Source: Acanthosepion lycidas
Taxonomy: Eukaryota; Mollusca; Cephalopoda; Sepiida; Sepiidae
NCBI GenBank assembly: GCA_963932145.1
Contig: OZ010596.1
Location: 78,228,755 to 78,292,754 of the forward strand
Direction of reading: 5' to 3'
DNA: 64,000 nt
The position numbers and the translations under genes are program-made. Shown in pieces: positions 44,331 through 57,279 of this stretch. Positions within the stretch are counted from its first letter, which is position 1; the number at the start of each line of letters is the position of its first letter. The notes beneath the pieces are model-generated. The model was not told where the DNA came from, made no database searches, and was given only the letters and a program-made list of their open reading frames with translations.

Positions 44331-44580
44331 TAATAGAAGACACTTAAATGTTTTTTTCTAAATTCGGTCATTATTTTCTGGATAACCTAATATAATAGAA
44401 GATACTTTAATGGTTTCTTCTAAAATCGGTCATTATTTTCTGGATAACCTAATATAATAGAACATACTTTAATGGTTTCTTCTAAAATCGGACATTATTT
44501 TCTGGATAACCTGATATGATAGAACATACTTAAATGGTTCCTTCTGAAATCGGTTATTATTTTCTGGATAACCTAATATA

Positions 44581-44659
44581 TTAGGTTAGTGCAAAAATAT
44601 GTCGTTTTCTCACATTTGTTACTATGTTTGAAAACGACATTATTTTTGCACCGACCTAA
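44581..44659. mobile_element. MITE copy 26
   Basis: 79 bp; TTAGGTTAGTGC start; ACATTTG before the loop and ATGTTTG after it. Confidence 0.91.
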
Positions 44660-46211
44660 TAATAGAAGGTACTTAATTGGCTTTTTCTAAAATCGGTCAT
44701 TATTTTCTGGATAACCTAATATAACAGAAGATACTTTAATGGTTTCTTCTAAAATTGGACATTATTTTCTGGATAACCTAATATAATAGATCATACATAA
44801 ATGGTTTCTCCTACAATCGGACATTATTTTCTGGATAACCTAATATAACAGAACATACTTATATGGTTTCTTCTAAAATCGGTCATTATTTTCTGGATAA
44901 CCTAATATAATAGAACATACTTAAATGGTTTCTTCTAAAATCGGTCATTATTTTCTGGATAACCTAATATAATAGAACATACTTAAATGGTTTCTTCTAA
45001 AATCGGCCATTATTTTCTGGATAACCTAATATAATAGAACATACTTAAATGGTTTCTTCTAAAATCGTTGATTATTTTCTGGATAACTTAATATGATAGA
45101 ACATACTTAAATGGTTTCTTCTAAAATCGGAGATTATTTTCTGGTTAACCTAATATAATAGAACATACTTAAATGGTTTCTTCTAAAATCGGTCATTATT
45201 TTCTGGATAACCTAATATAAGAGAACATACTTAAATGGTTTCTTCTAAAATCGGAGATTATTTTCTGGATAACCTAATACAATAGAACTTACTTAAATGG
45301 TTTCTTCTAAAGTCGGACATTATTTTCTGGATAACCTAATATAATAGAACATACTTAAAGGGTTTCTTCTAAAATCGGTCATTATTGTCTGGACAACCTA
45401 ATATAATAGAACATACTTAAATGGTTTCTTCTAAAATCGGTCATTATTTTCTGGATAACCTAATATAAGAGAACATACTTAAATGGTATCTTCTAAAATC
45501 GAAGATTATTTTCTGGATAACCTAATATAATAGAACATACTTAAATGGTTTCTTCTAAAATCGGTCATTATTTTCTGGATAACCTAATATAAGAGAACAT
45601 ACTTAAATGGTTTCTTCTAAAATCGGAGAGTATTTTCTGGATAACCTAATATAATAGAACGTTCTTTAATGGTTTCTTCTAAAATCGGACATTATTTTCT
45701 GGATAACCTAATATAATAGAACATACTTAAATGTTTTCTCCTAAAATCGTTCATTATTTTCTGGATAACCTAATATAATAGAACATACTTAAATGATTTC
45801 TTCTGAAATCGGAGATTATTTTCTGGATAACCTAATATAATAGAACATACTTTAATGGTTTCTTCTAAAATCGGACATTATCTTCAGGATAACCTAATAT
45901 AATAGAACATACTTAAACGGTTTCTTCTAAAATCGGTCATTATTTTCTGGATAACCTAATATAATAGAACACACTTAAAAGGTTTCTTCTAAAATCGGTC
46001 ATTTTTTTCTGGATAACCTATTATAATAGAACATACTTAAATGGTTTCTTCTAAAATCGGTCATTATTTTCTGGATAACCTAATATAATAGAAGATACTT
46101 AAATGGTTTCTTCTAGAATCGGTTATTATTTTCTGGATAGCCTAATATAATAGAACATACTTAAATGGTTTCTTCTAAAATCGGTCATTATTTTCTGGAT
46201 AACCTAATATA

Positions 46212-46291
46212 TTAGGTTGGTGCAAAAATAATGTCGTTTTCTCATATATGTTACTATGTGTGAAAACGACATAATTTTTGCACTGACCTAA
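46212..46291. mobile_element. MITE copy 27
   Basis: 80 bp; CTCATATATG in the left arm; end CACTGACC. Confidence 0.92.
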
Positions 46292-46727
46292 TAATAGAAG
46301 ATACTTAAATGGTTTCTTCTAAAATCGAACATTATTTTCCCTATAACCTAATATAATAGAACATACTTAAATGGTTTCTTGTAAAATCGGACATTATTTT
46401 CTGGATAACCTAATATAATAGAACATACTTAAATGGTTTCTTCTAAAATCGGTCATTATTTTCTGGATAACCTAATAAAATAGAACACACTTAAATGGTT
46501 TCTTCTAAAATCGGTCATTATTTTCTGGATAACCTATTATAATAGAACATACTTAAATGGTTTCTTCTAAAATCGGTCATTATTTTCTGGATAACCAAAT
46601 ATAATAGAAGATAATTAAATTGTTTCTTCTAAAATCGGTTATTATTTTCTGGATATTCTAATATAATATAACATACTTCAATGGTTTCTTCTAAAACCGG
46701 TCATTATTTTCTGGATAACCTAATATA

Positions 46728-46807
46728 TTAGGTTGGAGCAAAAATAATGTCGTTTTCTCACATATTTTACTATGTGTGAAAACGACATAATTTTTGCACT
46801 GACCTAA
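46728..46807. mobile_element. MITE copy 28
   Basis: 80 bp; GGAGC left end; loop side TATTTTAC; end CACTGACC. Confidence 0.92.
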
Positions 46808-47181
46808 TAATAGAAGATACTTAAATGGTTTCTTCTAAAATCGAACATTATTTTCCAGATAACCTAATATAATAGAACATACTTGAATGGTTTCTTCTAA
46901 AATCGGACATTGTTTTCTGGATAACCTGATATAATAGAACATACTTAAATGGTTTCTTCTAAAATCGGTCATTATTTTCTGGATAACCTAATATAATAGA
47001 AGATATTTAAATGGTTTCTTCTAAAATCGGTCATTGTTTTCTGCATAACCTGATATAATAGAACATACTTAAATGGTTTCTTCTAAAATCGGTCATTATT
47101 TTCTGGATAACCTAATATAATAGAACATACTTAAATGGTTTATTCTAAAATCAGTCATTATTTTCTGGTTAACCAAATATA

Positions 47182-47261
47182 TTAGGTTGTTGCAAAAATA
47201 ATGTCGTTTTCTCACATATGTTGGCATGTGTTAAAACGACATTATTTTTGCACTGACGTAA
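47182..47261. mobile_element. MITE copy 29
   Basis: 80 bp; GGTTGTTGC start; loop altered to TTGGCATGTG; end CACTGACGTAA. Confidence 0.9.
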
Positions 47262-47759
47262 TAATAGAAGATACTTAAATGGTTTATTCTAAAACCGCTC
47301 ATTATTTTCTGGATAACCTTATATAATAGAACATACTTAAATGGTTTCTTCTAAAATCGGTCATTATTTTCTGGATAAGCTAATATAATAGAACATACTT
47401 AAATGGTTCCTTCTAAAATCGGACATTATTTTCTGGATAACCTAATATAATAGAACATACTTAAATGGTTTCTCCTACAATCGGACATTATTTTCTGGAT
47501 AACCTAATATAATAGAACATACTTAAATGGTTTCTTCTAAAATCGGATATTATTTTCTGGATAACCTAATATAATAGAACATAATTAAATGGTTTCTTCT
47601 AAGATCGGTCATTATTTTCTCGATAACCTAATATAATAGAACATACTTAAATGGTTTCTTGTAAATTCGGACATTATTTTCTGGATAACCTGATATAATA
47701 GAACATACTTAAATGGTTCCTTCTAAAATCGGTCATTATTTTCTGGATAACTTTATATA

Positions 47760-47838
47760 TTAGGTTGGTGCAAAAATATGTCGTTTTCTCACATACGTTA
47801 CTATCTGTGAAAACGACATTATTTTTGCACCGACCTAA
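47760..47838. mobile_element. MITE copy 30
   Basis: 79 bp; same ACTATCTG signature and CTTTATATA flank as copies 9 and 13. The ~0.5 kb downstream also matches those blocks. Confidence 0.93.
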
Positions 47839-48398
47839 TAATAGAAGATACTTAAATGGTTTTTTCTAAAATCGGTCATTATTTTCTGGATAACCTAATC
47901 AAATAGAAGATAATTTAATGGTTTCTTCTAAAATCGGTCGTTATTTTCTGGATAACCTAATATAATAGAACATACTTTAATGGTTTCTTCTAAAATCGGA
48001 CATTATTTTCTGGATAACCTGATATAATAGAACATATTAAAGGGTTTCTTTTAAAATCGGTCATTATTTCCTGGATAACCTAATATAATAGAACATAATT
48101 AAATGTTTTCTTCTAAAATCGGACATTATTTTCTGGATAACCTAATATAATAGAACATACTTAAATGGTTTCTTCTAAAATCGGACATTATTTTCTGGAT
48201 AACCTAAATATAATATAACATACTTAAATGGTTTCTTTTAAAATCGGTCATTATTTTCTGGATAACCTAATATAATAGAACGTACTTAAATATTTTCTTC
48301 TAAAATCGGTCATTATTTTCTGGATAACCTAATATAATAGAACATACTTAAATGGTTTCTTCTAAAATCGGTCATTATTTTCTGGATAACCTAATATA

Positions 48399-48478
48399 TT
48401 AGGTTGGAGCAAAAATAATATCGTTTTCTCACATATGTTACTATGTGTGAAAATGACATAATTTTATCACTGACCTAA
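48399..48478. mobile_element. MITE copy 31
   Basis: 80 bp; one of the most diverged copies: GGAGC, AATAATATCG, AAATGACATAATTTTATCAC. Confidence 0.88.
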
Positions 48479-48728
48479 TAATAGAATATACTTAAATGGT
48501 TTCTTCTAAAATCGGACATTATTTTCTGTCTAACCTAATATAATAGAAGATATTTAAATGGTTTCTTCTAAAATCGGTCATTATTTTCTGGATAACCTGA
48601 TATAATAGAACATACTTAAATGGTTTCTTCTAAAATCGGTCATTATTTTCTGGATAACCTAACACAATAGAACATACTTAAATGGTTTATTCTAAAATCA
48701 GTCATTATTTTCTGGATAACCTAATATA

Positions 48729-48808
48729 TTAGGTTGTTGCAAAAATAATGTCGTTTTCTCACATATGTTACTATGTGTGAAAACGACATTATTTTTGCAC
48801 TGACCTAA
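48729..48808. mobile_element. MITE copy 32
   Basis: 80 bp; GGTTGTTGC start; end CACTGACC. Confidence 0.92.
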
Positions 48809-49058
48809 TAATAGAAGATACTTAAATGGTTTCTTCTAAAATCGGTCATTATTTTCTGGATAAATTTATATAATAGAACATACTTAAATGGTTTCTTCTA
48901 AAATCGGTCATTATTTTCTGGATAACCTAATATAATAGAACATACTTAAATGGTTCCTTCTAAAATCGGACATTATTTTCTGGATAACCTAATATAAAAG
49001 AAGATACTTAAATGGTTTCTTCTAAAGTCGATCATTATTTTCTGGATAACCTAATATA

Positions 49059-49138
49059 TTAGTTTGGTGCAAAAATAATGTCGTTTTCTCACATATGTTA
49101 CTATGTGTGAAAACGACATTATTTTTGTACCGACCTAA
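49059..49138. mobile_element. MITE copy 33
   Basis: 80 bp; starts TTAGTTTGG; end GTACCGACC. Confidence 0.91.
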
Positions 49139-49822
49139 TAATAGAAGATACTTAAATGGTTTCTCCTAAAATCGATCATTATTTTTTTGATAACCTAATA
49201 TAATAGAAGATACTTTAATGGTTTCATCTAAAGTCGATCCTTATTTTCTGGATAACATGATATAATAGAACATACTTAAATGGTTTCTTCTAAAATCGGT
49301 TATTATTTTCTGGATAACCTAATATAATAGAACATACTTAAATGGTTTCTTCTAAAATCGGTCCTTATTTTCTGGATAACCTCATATAATAGAACACACT
49401 TATATGGTTTCTTCTAAAATCGGTCATTATTTTCTGGATAAGCTAATATAATAGAACATACTTAAATGGTTTCTTCTAAAATCGGTCATTATTTTCTGGA
49501 TAACCTAATATAATAGAACATACTTCAATGGCTTCTTCTAAAATCGGTCATTATTTTCTGGATAACCTAATATAATAGAACATACTTAAATGGTTTCTTC
49601 TAAAATCGGACATTATTTTATGGATCACCTAATATAAAAGAAGATACTTAAATGGTTTCTTCTAAAATCGGTCATTATATTCTGGATAACCTAATATAAA
49701 AGAAGATACTTAAATGGTTTCTTCTAAAATCGGTCATTATTTTCTGGATAACCTAATATAATAGAACATACTTAAATGGTTTCTTCTAAAGTCGGTCATT
49801 ATTTTCTGGATAACCTAATATA

Positions 49823-49901
49823 TTAGGTTGGTGCAAAAATATTGTCGTTTTCTCACATATGTTACTATGTGTGAAACGACATTATTTTTGTACCGACCTA
49901 A
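49823..49901. mobile_element. MITE copy 34
   Basis: 79 bp; AAATATTGTCG and GTGAAACG; end GTACCGACC. Similar to copy 48. Confidence 0.92.
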
Positions 49902-50213
49902 TAATAGAAGATACTTAAATGGTTTCTCCTAAAATCGATCATTATTTTCTGGATAACCTAATATAATAGAACATACTTTAGTGGTTTCTTCTAAAGTCGA
50001 TTATTATTTTCTGGATAACCTAATATAATAGAACATACATAAATGGTTTCTTCTAAAATCGGTCATTATTTTCTGGATAACCTAATATAATAGAACATAC
50101 ATAAATGGTTTCTTCTAAAATCGGTCATTATTTTCTCGATAACCTAATATAATAGAACTTACTTAAATGGTTTCTTCTAAAATCGGTCATTATTTTCTGG
50201 ATAACCTAATATA

Positions 50214-50293
50214 TTAGGTTGTTGCAAAAATAATGTCGTTTTCTCACATATGTTACAATGTGTGAAAACGACATTATTTTTGCACCGACCTAA
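50214..50293. mobile_element. MITE copy 35
   Basis: 80 bp; GGTTGTTGC start; loop ACAATG; end GCACCGACC. Confidence 0.92.
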
Positions 50294-50729
50294 TAATAGA
50301 AGATACTTTAATGGTTTTTTCTAAAATCGGTCATTATTTTCTGGATAACCTAATATAATAGAACATACTTTAATGGTTTCTTCTAAAATCGGACATTATT
50401 TTCTGGATAACCTAATATAATAGAACATACTTAAATGGTTTCTCCTACAATCGGACATTAATTTCTGGATAACCTAATATAATAGAACATACTTAAATGG
50501 TTTCTTCTAAAATCGGACATTATTTTCTGGATAACCTAATATAATAGAACATACTTAAATGGTTTTTTCTAAAATCGGTCATTATTTTCTGGATAACCTA
50601 ATATAATAGAACATACTTTAATGGTTTCTTCTAAAATCGGACATCATTTTCTGGATAACCTGTTATAATAGAACATACTTAAATGGTTCCTTCTAAAATC
50701 GGTTATTATTTTCTGGATAACCTAATATA

Positions 50730-50807
50730 TTAGGTTGGTGCAAAAATATGTCGTTTTCTCACATATGTTACTATGTGTAAAACGACATTATTTTTGTACC
50801 GACCTAA
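50730..50807. mobile_element. MITE copy 36
   Basis: 78 bp; AAAAATATG and GTGTAAAACG deletions, one in each arm. Confidence 0.92.
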
Positions 50808-51057
50808 TAATAGAAGATACTTAAATGGTTTCTCCTAAAATCGATCATTATTTTCTGGATAACCTAATATATTAGAACATACTTTAATGGTTTCTTCTAA
50901 AGTCGATCATTATTTTCTGGATAACCTAATAAAATAGAACATACATAAATGGTTTCTTCTAAAATCGGTCATCATTTTCTGGACAACCTAATATAATAGA
51001 CCATACTTAAATGGTTTCTTCTAAAATCGGTCATTATTTCCTGGATAACCTAATATA

Positions 51058-51137
51058 TTAGGTTGGTGCAAAAATAATGTCGTTTTTTCACATTTGTTAC
51101 TATGTGGGAAAACGACATTATTTTTGCACCGTCCTTA
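51058..51137. mobile_element. MITE copy 37
   Basis: 80 bp; TTTTTTCACATTTG and TGGGAAAA inner arms; end CACCGTCCTTA. Confidence 0.91.
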
Positions 51138-51387
51138 TAATAGAAGATACTTAAATGGTTTCTCCTAAAATCGATCATTATTGTCTGGATAACCTAATAT
51201 AATAGAACATACTTTAATGGTTTCTTCTAAAGTCGATCATTATTTTCTGGATAACCTAATATAATAGAACATACATAAATGGTTTCTTCTAAAATCGGTC
51301 ATTATTTTCTGGACAACCTAATATAATAGACCATACTTAAATGGTTTCTTCTAAAATCGGTCATTATTTCCTGGATAACCTAATATA
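51058..51387. repeat. 330-bp higher-order unit with one MITE
   Basis: The unit from 51,058 is repeated from 51,388. Its length, 330 bp, is exactly four 62-bp monomers plus an 80-bp MITE plus a 2-bp target duplication. Both copies carry the uncommon MITE end CACCGTCCTTA. Confidence 0.85.
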
Positions 51388-51467
51388 TTAGGTTGGTGCA
51401 AAAATTATGTCGTTTTTTCACATTTGTTACTATGTGGGAAAACGACATTATTTTTGCACCGTCCTTA
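51388..51467. mobile_element. MITE copy 38
   Basis: 80 bp; as copy 37 with AAAAATTATG. Confidence 0.91.
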
Positions 51468-51717
51468 TAATAGAAGATACTTAAATGGTTTTTTCTAAAA
51501 TCGGTCATTATTTTCTGGATAACCTAATATAATAGAACATACTTTAATCGTTTCTTCTAAAATCGGACATTATTTTCTGGATAAACTGTTATAATAGAAC
51601 ATACTTAAATGGTTTCTTCTAAAATCGGTCATTATTTTCAGGATAACCTAATATAATAGAACATACTTAAATGGTTCCTTCTAAAATCGGTCATTATTTT
51701 CTGGATAACCTAATATA

Positions 51718-51797
51718 TTAGGTTGTTGCAAAAATAATGTCGTTTTCTCACATATGTTACAATGTGTGAAAACGACATTATTTTTATGGCGACCTAA
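51718..51797. mobile_element. MITE copy 39
   Basis: 80 bp; GGTTGTTGC start; end ATGGCGACC. Confidence 0.91.
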
Positions 51798-51985
51798 TAA
51801 TAGAACATACTTAAATGTTTTCTCCTAAAATCGGTCATTATTTTCTGGATAACCTAATATAATAGAACATACTTAAATGGTTTCTTCTAAAATCGGACAT
51901 TATTTTCTGGATAACCTGATATAATAGGACATACTTAAATGGTTCCTTCTAAAATCGGTCATTATTTTCTGGATAACCTAATATA

Positions 51986-52065
51986 TTAGGTTGTTGCAAA
52001 AATAATGTCGTTTTCTCACATATGTTACAATGTGTGAAAACGACATTATTTTTGCACCGACCTAA
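51986..52065. mobile_element. MITE copy 40
   Basis: 80 bp; GGTTGTTGC; loop ACAATG; end GCACCGACC. Confidence 0.92.
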
Positions 52066-52377
52066 TAATAGAAGATACTTAAATGGTTTTTTCTAAAATC
52101 GGTCATTATTTTCTGGATAACCTAATATAATAGAAGATACTTTAATGGTTTCTTCTAAAATCGGTCATTATTTTCTGGATAACCTAATATAATAGATCAT
52201 ACTTTAATGGTTTCTTCTAAAATCGGACATTATTTTCTGTATAACCTAATATAATAGAACATACTTAAATGGTTTCTTCTAAAATCGGACATTATTTTCT
52301 GGATAACCTGTTATAATAGAACATACTTAAATGGTTCCTTCTAAAATCGGTTATTATTTTCTGGATAACCTAATATA

Positions 52378-52455
52378 TTAGGTTGGTGCAAAAATATGTC
52401 GTTTTCTCACATATGTTACTATGTGTGAAACGACATTATTTTTGTACCGACCTAA
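52378..52455. mobile_element. MITE copy 41
   Basis: 78 bp; AAAAATATG and GTGAAACG; end GTACCGACC. Confidence 0.92.
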
Positions 52456-52705
52456 TAATAGAAGATACTTAAATGGTTTCTCCTAAAATCGATCATTATT
52501 TTCTGGATAACCTAATATAATAGAACATACTTTAATGGTTTCTTCTAAAGTCGATCATTATTTTCTGGATAACCTAATATAATAGAACATACATAAATTG
52601 TTTCTTCTAAAATCGGTCATTATTTTCTGGACAACCTAATATAACAGACCATACTTAAATGGTTCCTTCTAAAATCGGTCATTATTTCCTGGATAACCTA
52701 ATATA

Positions 52706-52785
52706 TTAGGTTGGTGCAAAAATAATGTCGTTTTTTCACATTTGTTACTATGTGGGAAAACGACATTATTTTTGCACCGTCCTAA
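52706..52785. mobile_element. MITE copy 42
   Basis: 80 bp; TTTTTTCACATTTG type; end CACCGTCCTAA. Confidence 0.92.
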
Positions 52786-53035
52786 TAATAGAAGATACTT
52801 AAATGTTTTTTTCTAAAATCGGTCATTATTTTCTGGATAACCTAATATAATAGAACATACTTTAATGGTTTCTTCTAAAATCGGACATTATTTTCTGGAT
52901 AAACTGATATAATAGAACATACTTAAATGGTTTCTTCTAAAATCGGTCATTATTTTCTGGATAACCTAATATAATATAACATACTTATATGGTTCCTTCT
53001 AAAATCGGTCATTATTTTCTGGATAACCTAATATA

Positions 53036-53115
53036 TTAGGTTGGTGCAAAAATAATGTCGTTTTCTCACATATGTTACTATGTGTGAAAACGACATTATT
53101 TTTATGGCGACCTAA
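53036..53115. mobile_element. MITE copy 43
   Basis: 80 bp; end ATGGCGACC, as copy 39 but with GGTTGGTGC start. Confidence 0.92.
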
Positions 53116-53303
53116 TAATAGAACATACTTAAATGTTTTCTCCTAAAATCGGTCATTATTTTCTGGATAACCTAATATAATAGAACATACTTAAATGGTT
53201 TCTTCTAAAATCGGACATTATTTTCTGGATAACCTGATATAATAGGACATACTTAAATGGTTCCTTCTAAAATCGGTCATTATTTTCTGGATAACCTAAT
53301 ATA

Positions 53304-53383
53304 TTAGGTTGTTGCAAAAATAATGTCGTTTTCTCACATATGTTACAATGTGTGAAAACGACATTATTTTTGCACCGACCTAA
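53304..53383. mobile_element. MITE copy 44
   Basis: 80 bp; partner of copy 40 (GGTTGTTGC, ACAATG). Confidence 0.92.
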
Positions 53384-53757
53384 TAATAGAAGATACTTAA
53401 ATGGTTTTTTCTAAAATCGGTCATTATTTTCTGGATAACCTAATATAATAGAAGATACTTTAATGGTTTCTTCTAAAATCGGTCATTATTTTCTGGATAA
53501 CCTAATATAATAGATCATACTTTAATGGTTTCTTCTAAAATCGGACATTATTTTCTGGATAACCTAATATAATAGAACATACTTAAATGGTTTCTCCTAT
53601 AATCGGACATTATTTTCTGGATAACCTAATATAATAGAACATACTTAAATGGTTTCTTCTAAAATCGGACATTATTTTCTGGATAACCTGTTATAATAGA
53701 ACATACTTAAATGGTTCCTTCTAAAATCGGTTATTATTTTCTGGATAACCTAATATA

Positions 53758-53835
53758 TTAGGTTGGTGCAAAAATATGTCGTTTTCGCACATATGTTACT
53801 ATGTGTGAAACGACATTATTTTTGTACCGACCTAA
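53758..53835. mobile_element. MITE copy 45
   Basis: 78 bp; partner of copy 41, with TTCGCAC. Confidence 0.92.
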
Positions 53836-54085
53836 TAATAGAAGATACTTAAATGGTTTCTCCTAAAATCGATCATTATTTTCTGGATAACCTAATATAA
53901 TAGAACATACTTTAATGGTTTCTTCTAAAGTCGATCATTATTTTCTGGATAACCTAATATAATAGAACATACATAAATTGTTTCTTCTAAAATCGGTCAT
54001 TATTTTCTGGACAACCTAATATAACAGACCATACTTAAATGGTTCCTTCTAAAATCGGTCATTATTTCCTGGATAACCTAATATA

Positions 54086-54165
54086 TTAGGTTGGTGCAAA
54101 AATAATGTCGTTTTTTCACATTTGTTACTATGTGGGAAAACGACATTATTTTTGCACCGTCCTAA
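54086..54165. mobile_element. MITE copy 46
   Basis: 80 bp; partner of copy 42, 1,380 bp downstream. Confidence 0.92.
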
Positions 54166-54415
54166 TAATAGAAGATACTTAAATGTTTTTTTCTAAAATC
54201 GGTCATTATTTTCTGGATAACCTAATATAATAGAACATACTTTAATGGTTTCTTCTAAAATCGGACATTATTTTCTGGATAAACTGTTATAATAGAACAT
54301 ACTTAAATGGTTTCTTCTAAAATCGGTCATTATTTTCTGGATAACCTAATATAATATAACATACTTAAATGGTTCCTTCTAAAATCGGTCATTATTTTCT
54401 GGATAACCTAATATA

Positions 54416-54495
54416 TTAGGTTGGTGCAAAAATAATGTCGTTTTCTTACATATGTTACTATGTGTGAAAACGACATCATTTTTATGGCGACCTAA
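54416..54495. mobile_element. MITE copy 47
   Basis: 80 bp; partner of copy 43, with TTCTTACATA and GACATCATT. Confidence 0.92.
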
Positions 54496-54745
54496 TAATA
54501 GAAGATACTTAAATGGTTTCTCCTAAAATCGGTCATTATTTTCTGGATAACCTAATATAATAGAACATACTTAAATGGTTTCTTCTAAAATCGGACATTA
54601 TTTTCTGGATAACCTGATATAATAGAACATACTTAAATGGTTTCTTCTAAAATCGGTCATTATTTTTTGGATAACCTAATATAATAGAACATACTTAAAT
54701 GGTTTCTTCTAAAGTCCATCATTATTTTCTGGATAACCTAATATA

Positions 54746-54824
54746 TTAGGTTGGTGCAAAAATATTGTCGTTTTCTCACATATTTTACTATGTGTGAAAC
54801 GACATTATTTTTGTAGCGACCTAA
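54746..54824. mobile_element. MITE copy 48
   Basis: 79 bp; AAATATTGTCG; end GTAGCGACC. Confidence 0.91.
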
Positions 54825-55073
54825 TAATAGAAGATACTTAAATGGTTTCTCCTAAAATCGATCATTATTTTCTGGATAACCTAATATAATAGAACATACT
54901 TTAATGGTTTCTTCTAAAGTCGATCATTATTTTCTGGATAACCTAATATAATAGAACATACATAAATGGTTTCTTCTAAAATCGGTCATTATTTTCTGGA
55001 CAACCTAATATAATAGACCATACTTAAATGGTTCCTTCTAAATCGCTCATTATTTCCTGGATAACCTAATATA

Positions 55074-55153
55074 TTAGGTTGGTGCAAAAATAATGTCGTT
55101 TTTTCTCATTTGTTACTATGTGGGAAAACGACGTTATTTTTGCCCCGTCCTAA
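55074..55153. mobile_element. MITE copy 49
   Basis: 80 bp; TTTTTTCTCATTTG, GACGTTATTT; end GCCCCGTCC. Confidence 0.9.
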
Positions 55154-55465
55154 TAATAGAAGATACTGAAATGTTTTTTTCTAAAATCGGTCATTATTTT
55201 CTGGATAACCTAATATAATAGAACATACTTTAATGGTTTCTTCTAAAATCGGACATTATTTTGTGGATAAACTGATATAATAGAACATACTTAAATGGTT
55301 TCTTCTAAAATCGGTCATTATTTTCTGGATAACCTAATATAATAGAACATACTTTAATGGTTTCTTCTTAAATCGGACATTATTTTCTGGATAACCTGTT
55401 ATAATAGAACATACTTAAATGGTTCCTTCTAAAATCGGTTATTATTTTCTGGATAACCTAATATA

Positions 55466-55543
55466 TTAGGTTGGTGCAAAAATATGTCGTTTTCTCACAT
55501 ATGTTACTATGTGTGAAACGACATTATTTTTGTACCGACCTAA
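55466..55543. mobile_element. MITE copy 50
   Basis: 78 bp; AAAAATATG and GTGAAACG. Downstream flank reads TAAGAGAAG. Partner of copy 52. Confidence 0.92.
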
Positions 55544-55794
55544 TAAGAGAAGATACTTAAATGGTTTTTTTCTAAAATCGGTCATTATTTTCTGGATAAC
55601 CTAATATAATAGAACATACTTTAATGGTTTCTTCTAAAATCGGACATTATTTTCTGGATAAACTGTTATAATAGAACATACTTAAATGGTTTCTTCTAAA
55701 ATCGGTCATTATTTTTTGTATAACCTAATATAATAGAACATACTTAAATGGTTCCTTCTAAAATCGGTCATTATTTTCTGGATAACCTAATATA

Positions 55795-55874
55795 TTAGGT
55801 TGTTGCAAAAATAATATCGTTTTTTCACATATGTTACAATGTGTGAAAACGACATTATTTTTGCACCGACCTAA
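55795..55874. mobile_element. MITE copy 51
   Basis: 80 bp; GGTTGTTGC; AATAATATCG. Partner of copy 53. Confidence 0.92.
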
Positions 55875-56372
55875 TAATAGAAGATACTTAAATGGTTTTT
55901 TCTAAAATCGGTCATTATTTTCTGGATAACCTAATATAATAGAAGATACTTTAATGGTTTCTTCTAAAATCGGTCATTATTTTCTGGATAACCTAATATA
56001 ATAGAACATACTTTAATGGTTTCTTCTAAAATCGGACATTATTTTCTGGATAACCTAATATAATAGAACATACTTAAATGGTTTCTCCTACAATCGGACA
56101 TTATTTTCTGGATAACCTAATATAATAGAACATACTTAAATGGTTTCTTCTAAAATCGGACATTATTTTCTGGATAACCTAATATAATAGAACATACTTA
56201 AATGGTTTCTTCTAAAATCGGTCATTATTTTCTGGATAACCTAATATAATAGAACATACTTTAATGGTTTCTTCTTAAATCGGACATTATTTTCTGGATA
56301 ACCTGTTATAATAGAACATACTTAAATGGTTCCTTCTAAAATCGGTTATTATTTTCTGGATAACCTAATATA

Positions 56373-56450
56373 TTAGGTTGGTGCAAAAATATGTCGTTTT
56401 CTCACATATGTTACTATGTGTGAAACGACATTATTTTTGTACCGACCTAA
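56373..56450. mobile_element. MITE copy 52
   Basis: 78 bp; matches copy 50 with the same TAAGAGAAG flank. Confidence 0.92.
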
Positions 56451-56701
56451 TAAGAGAAGATACTTAAATGGTTTTTTTCTAAAATCGGTCATTATTTTCT
56501 GGATAACCTAATATAATAGAACATACTTTAATGGTTTCTTCTAAAATCGGACATTATTTTCTGGATAAACTGTTATAATAGAACATACTTAAATGGTTTC
56601 TTCTAAAATCGGTCATTATTTTTTGGATAACCTAATATAATAGAACATACTTAAATGGTTCCTTCTAAAATCGGTCATTATTTTCTGGATAACCTAATAT
56701 A

Positions 56702-56781
56702 TTAGGTTGTTGCAAAAATAATTTCGTTTTCTCACATATGTTACAATGTGTGAAAACGACATTATTTTTGCACCGACCTAA
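56702..56781. mobile_element. MITE copy 53
   Basis: 80 bp; GGTTGTTGC; AATAATTTCG. Confidence 0.92.
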
Positions 56782-57279
56782 TAATAGAAGATACTTAAAT
56801 GGTTTTTTCTAAAATCGGTCATTATTTTCTGGATAACCTAATATAATAGAACATACTTTAATGGTTTCTTCTAAAATCGTTTATTATTTTCTGGATAACC
56901 TAATATAATAGAACATACTTTAATGGTTTCTTCTAAAATCGGACATTATTTTCTGTATAACCTAATATAATAGAACATACTTAAATAGTTTCTCCTACAA
57001 TCGGACATTATTTTCTTGATAACCTAATATAATAGAACATACTTAAATGGTTTCTTCTAAAATCGGACATTATTTTCTGGATAACCTAATATAATAGAAC
57101 ATACTTAAATGGTTTCTTCTATAATCGGTCATTATTTTCTGGATAACCTAATATAATAAAACATACTTTAATGGTTTCTTCTAAAATCGGACATTATTTT
57201 CTGGATAACCTGTTATAATAGAACATACTTAAATGGTTCCTTCTAAAATCGGTTATTATTTTCTGGATAACCTAATATA

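Larger units (their letters stand above)
51388..54085. repeat. 1.32/1.38-kb higher-order repeat, two copies of a four-MITE unit
   Basis: Four MITE subtypes recur in the same order: 51,388/52,706, 51,718/53,036, 51,986/53,304 and 52,378/53,758. The first unit is 1,318 bp, equal to 16 monomers plus 318 bp of MITEs plus 8 bp of TA duplications. The second is 1,380 bp, equal to 17 monomers plus the same extras; the added monomer lies near 53.6 kb. A partial third copy continues from 54,086 to about 54.7 kb. Confidence 0.9.
55466..57279. repeat. 907-bp higher-order repeat, two copies
   Basis: MITEs at 55,466 and 55,795 recur at 56,373 and 56,702, and a further MITE lies 907 bp on at 57,280. The unit is twelve monomers, a 78-bp and an 80-bp MITE, two TA duplications, and one extra T in a T-run. 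Confidence 0.88.
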
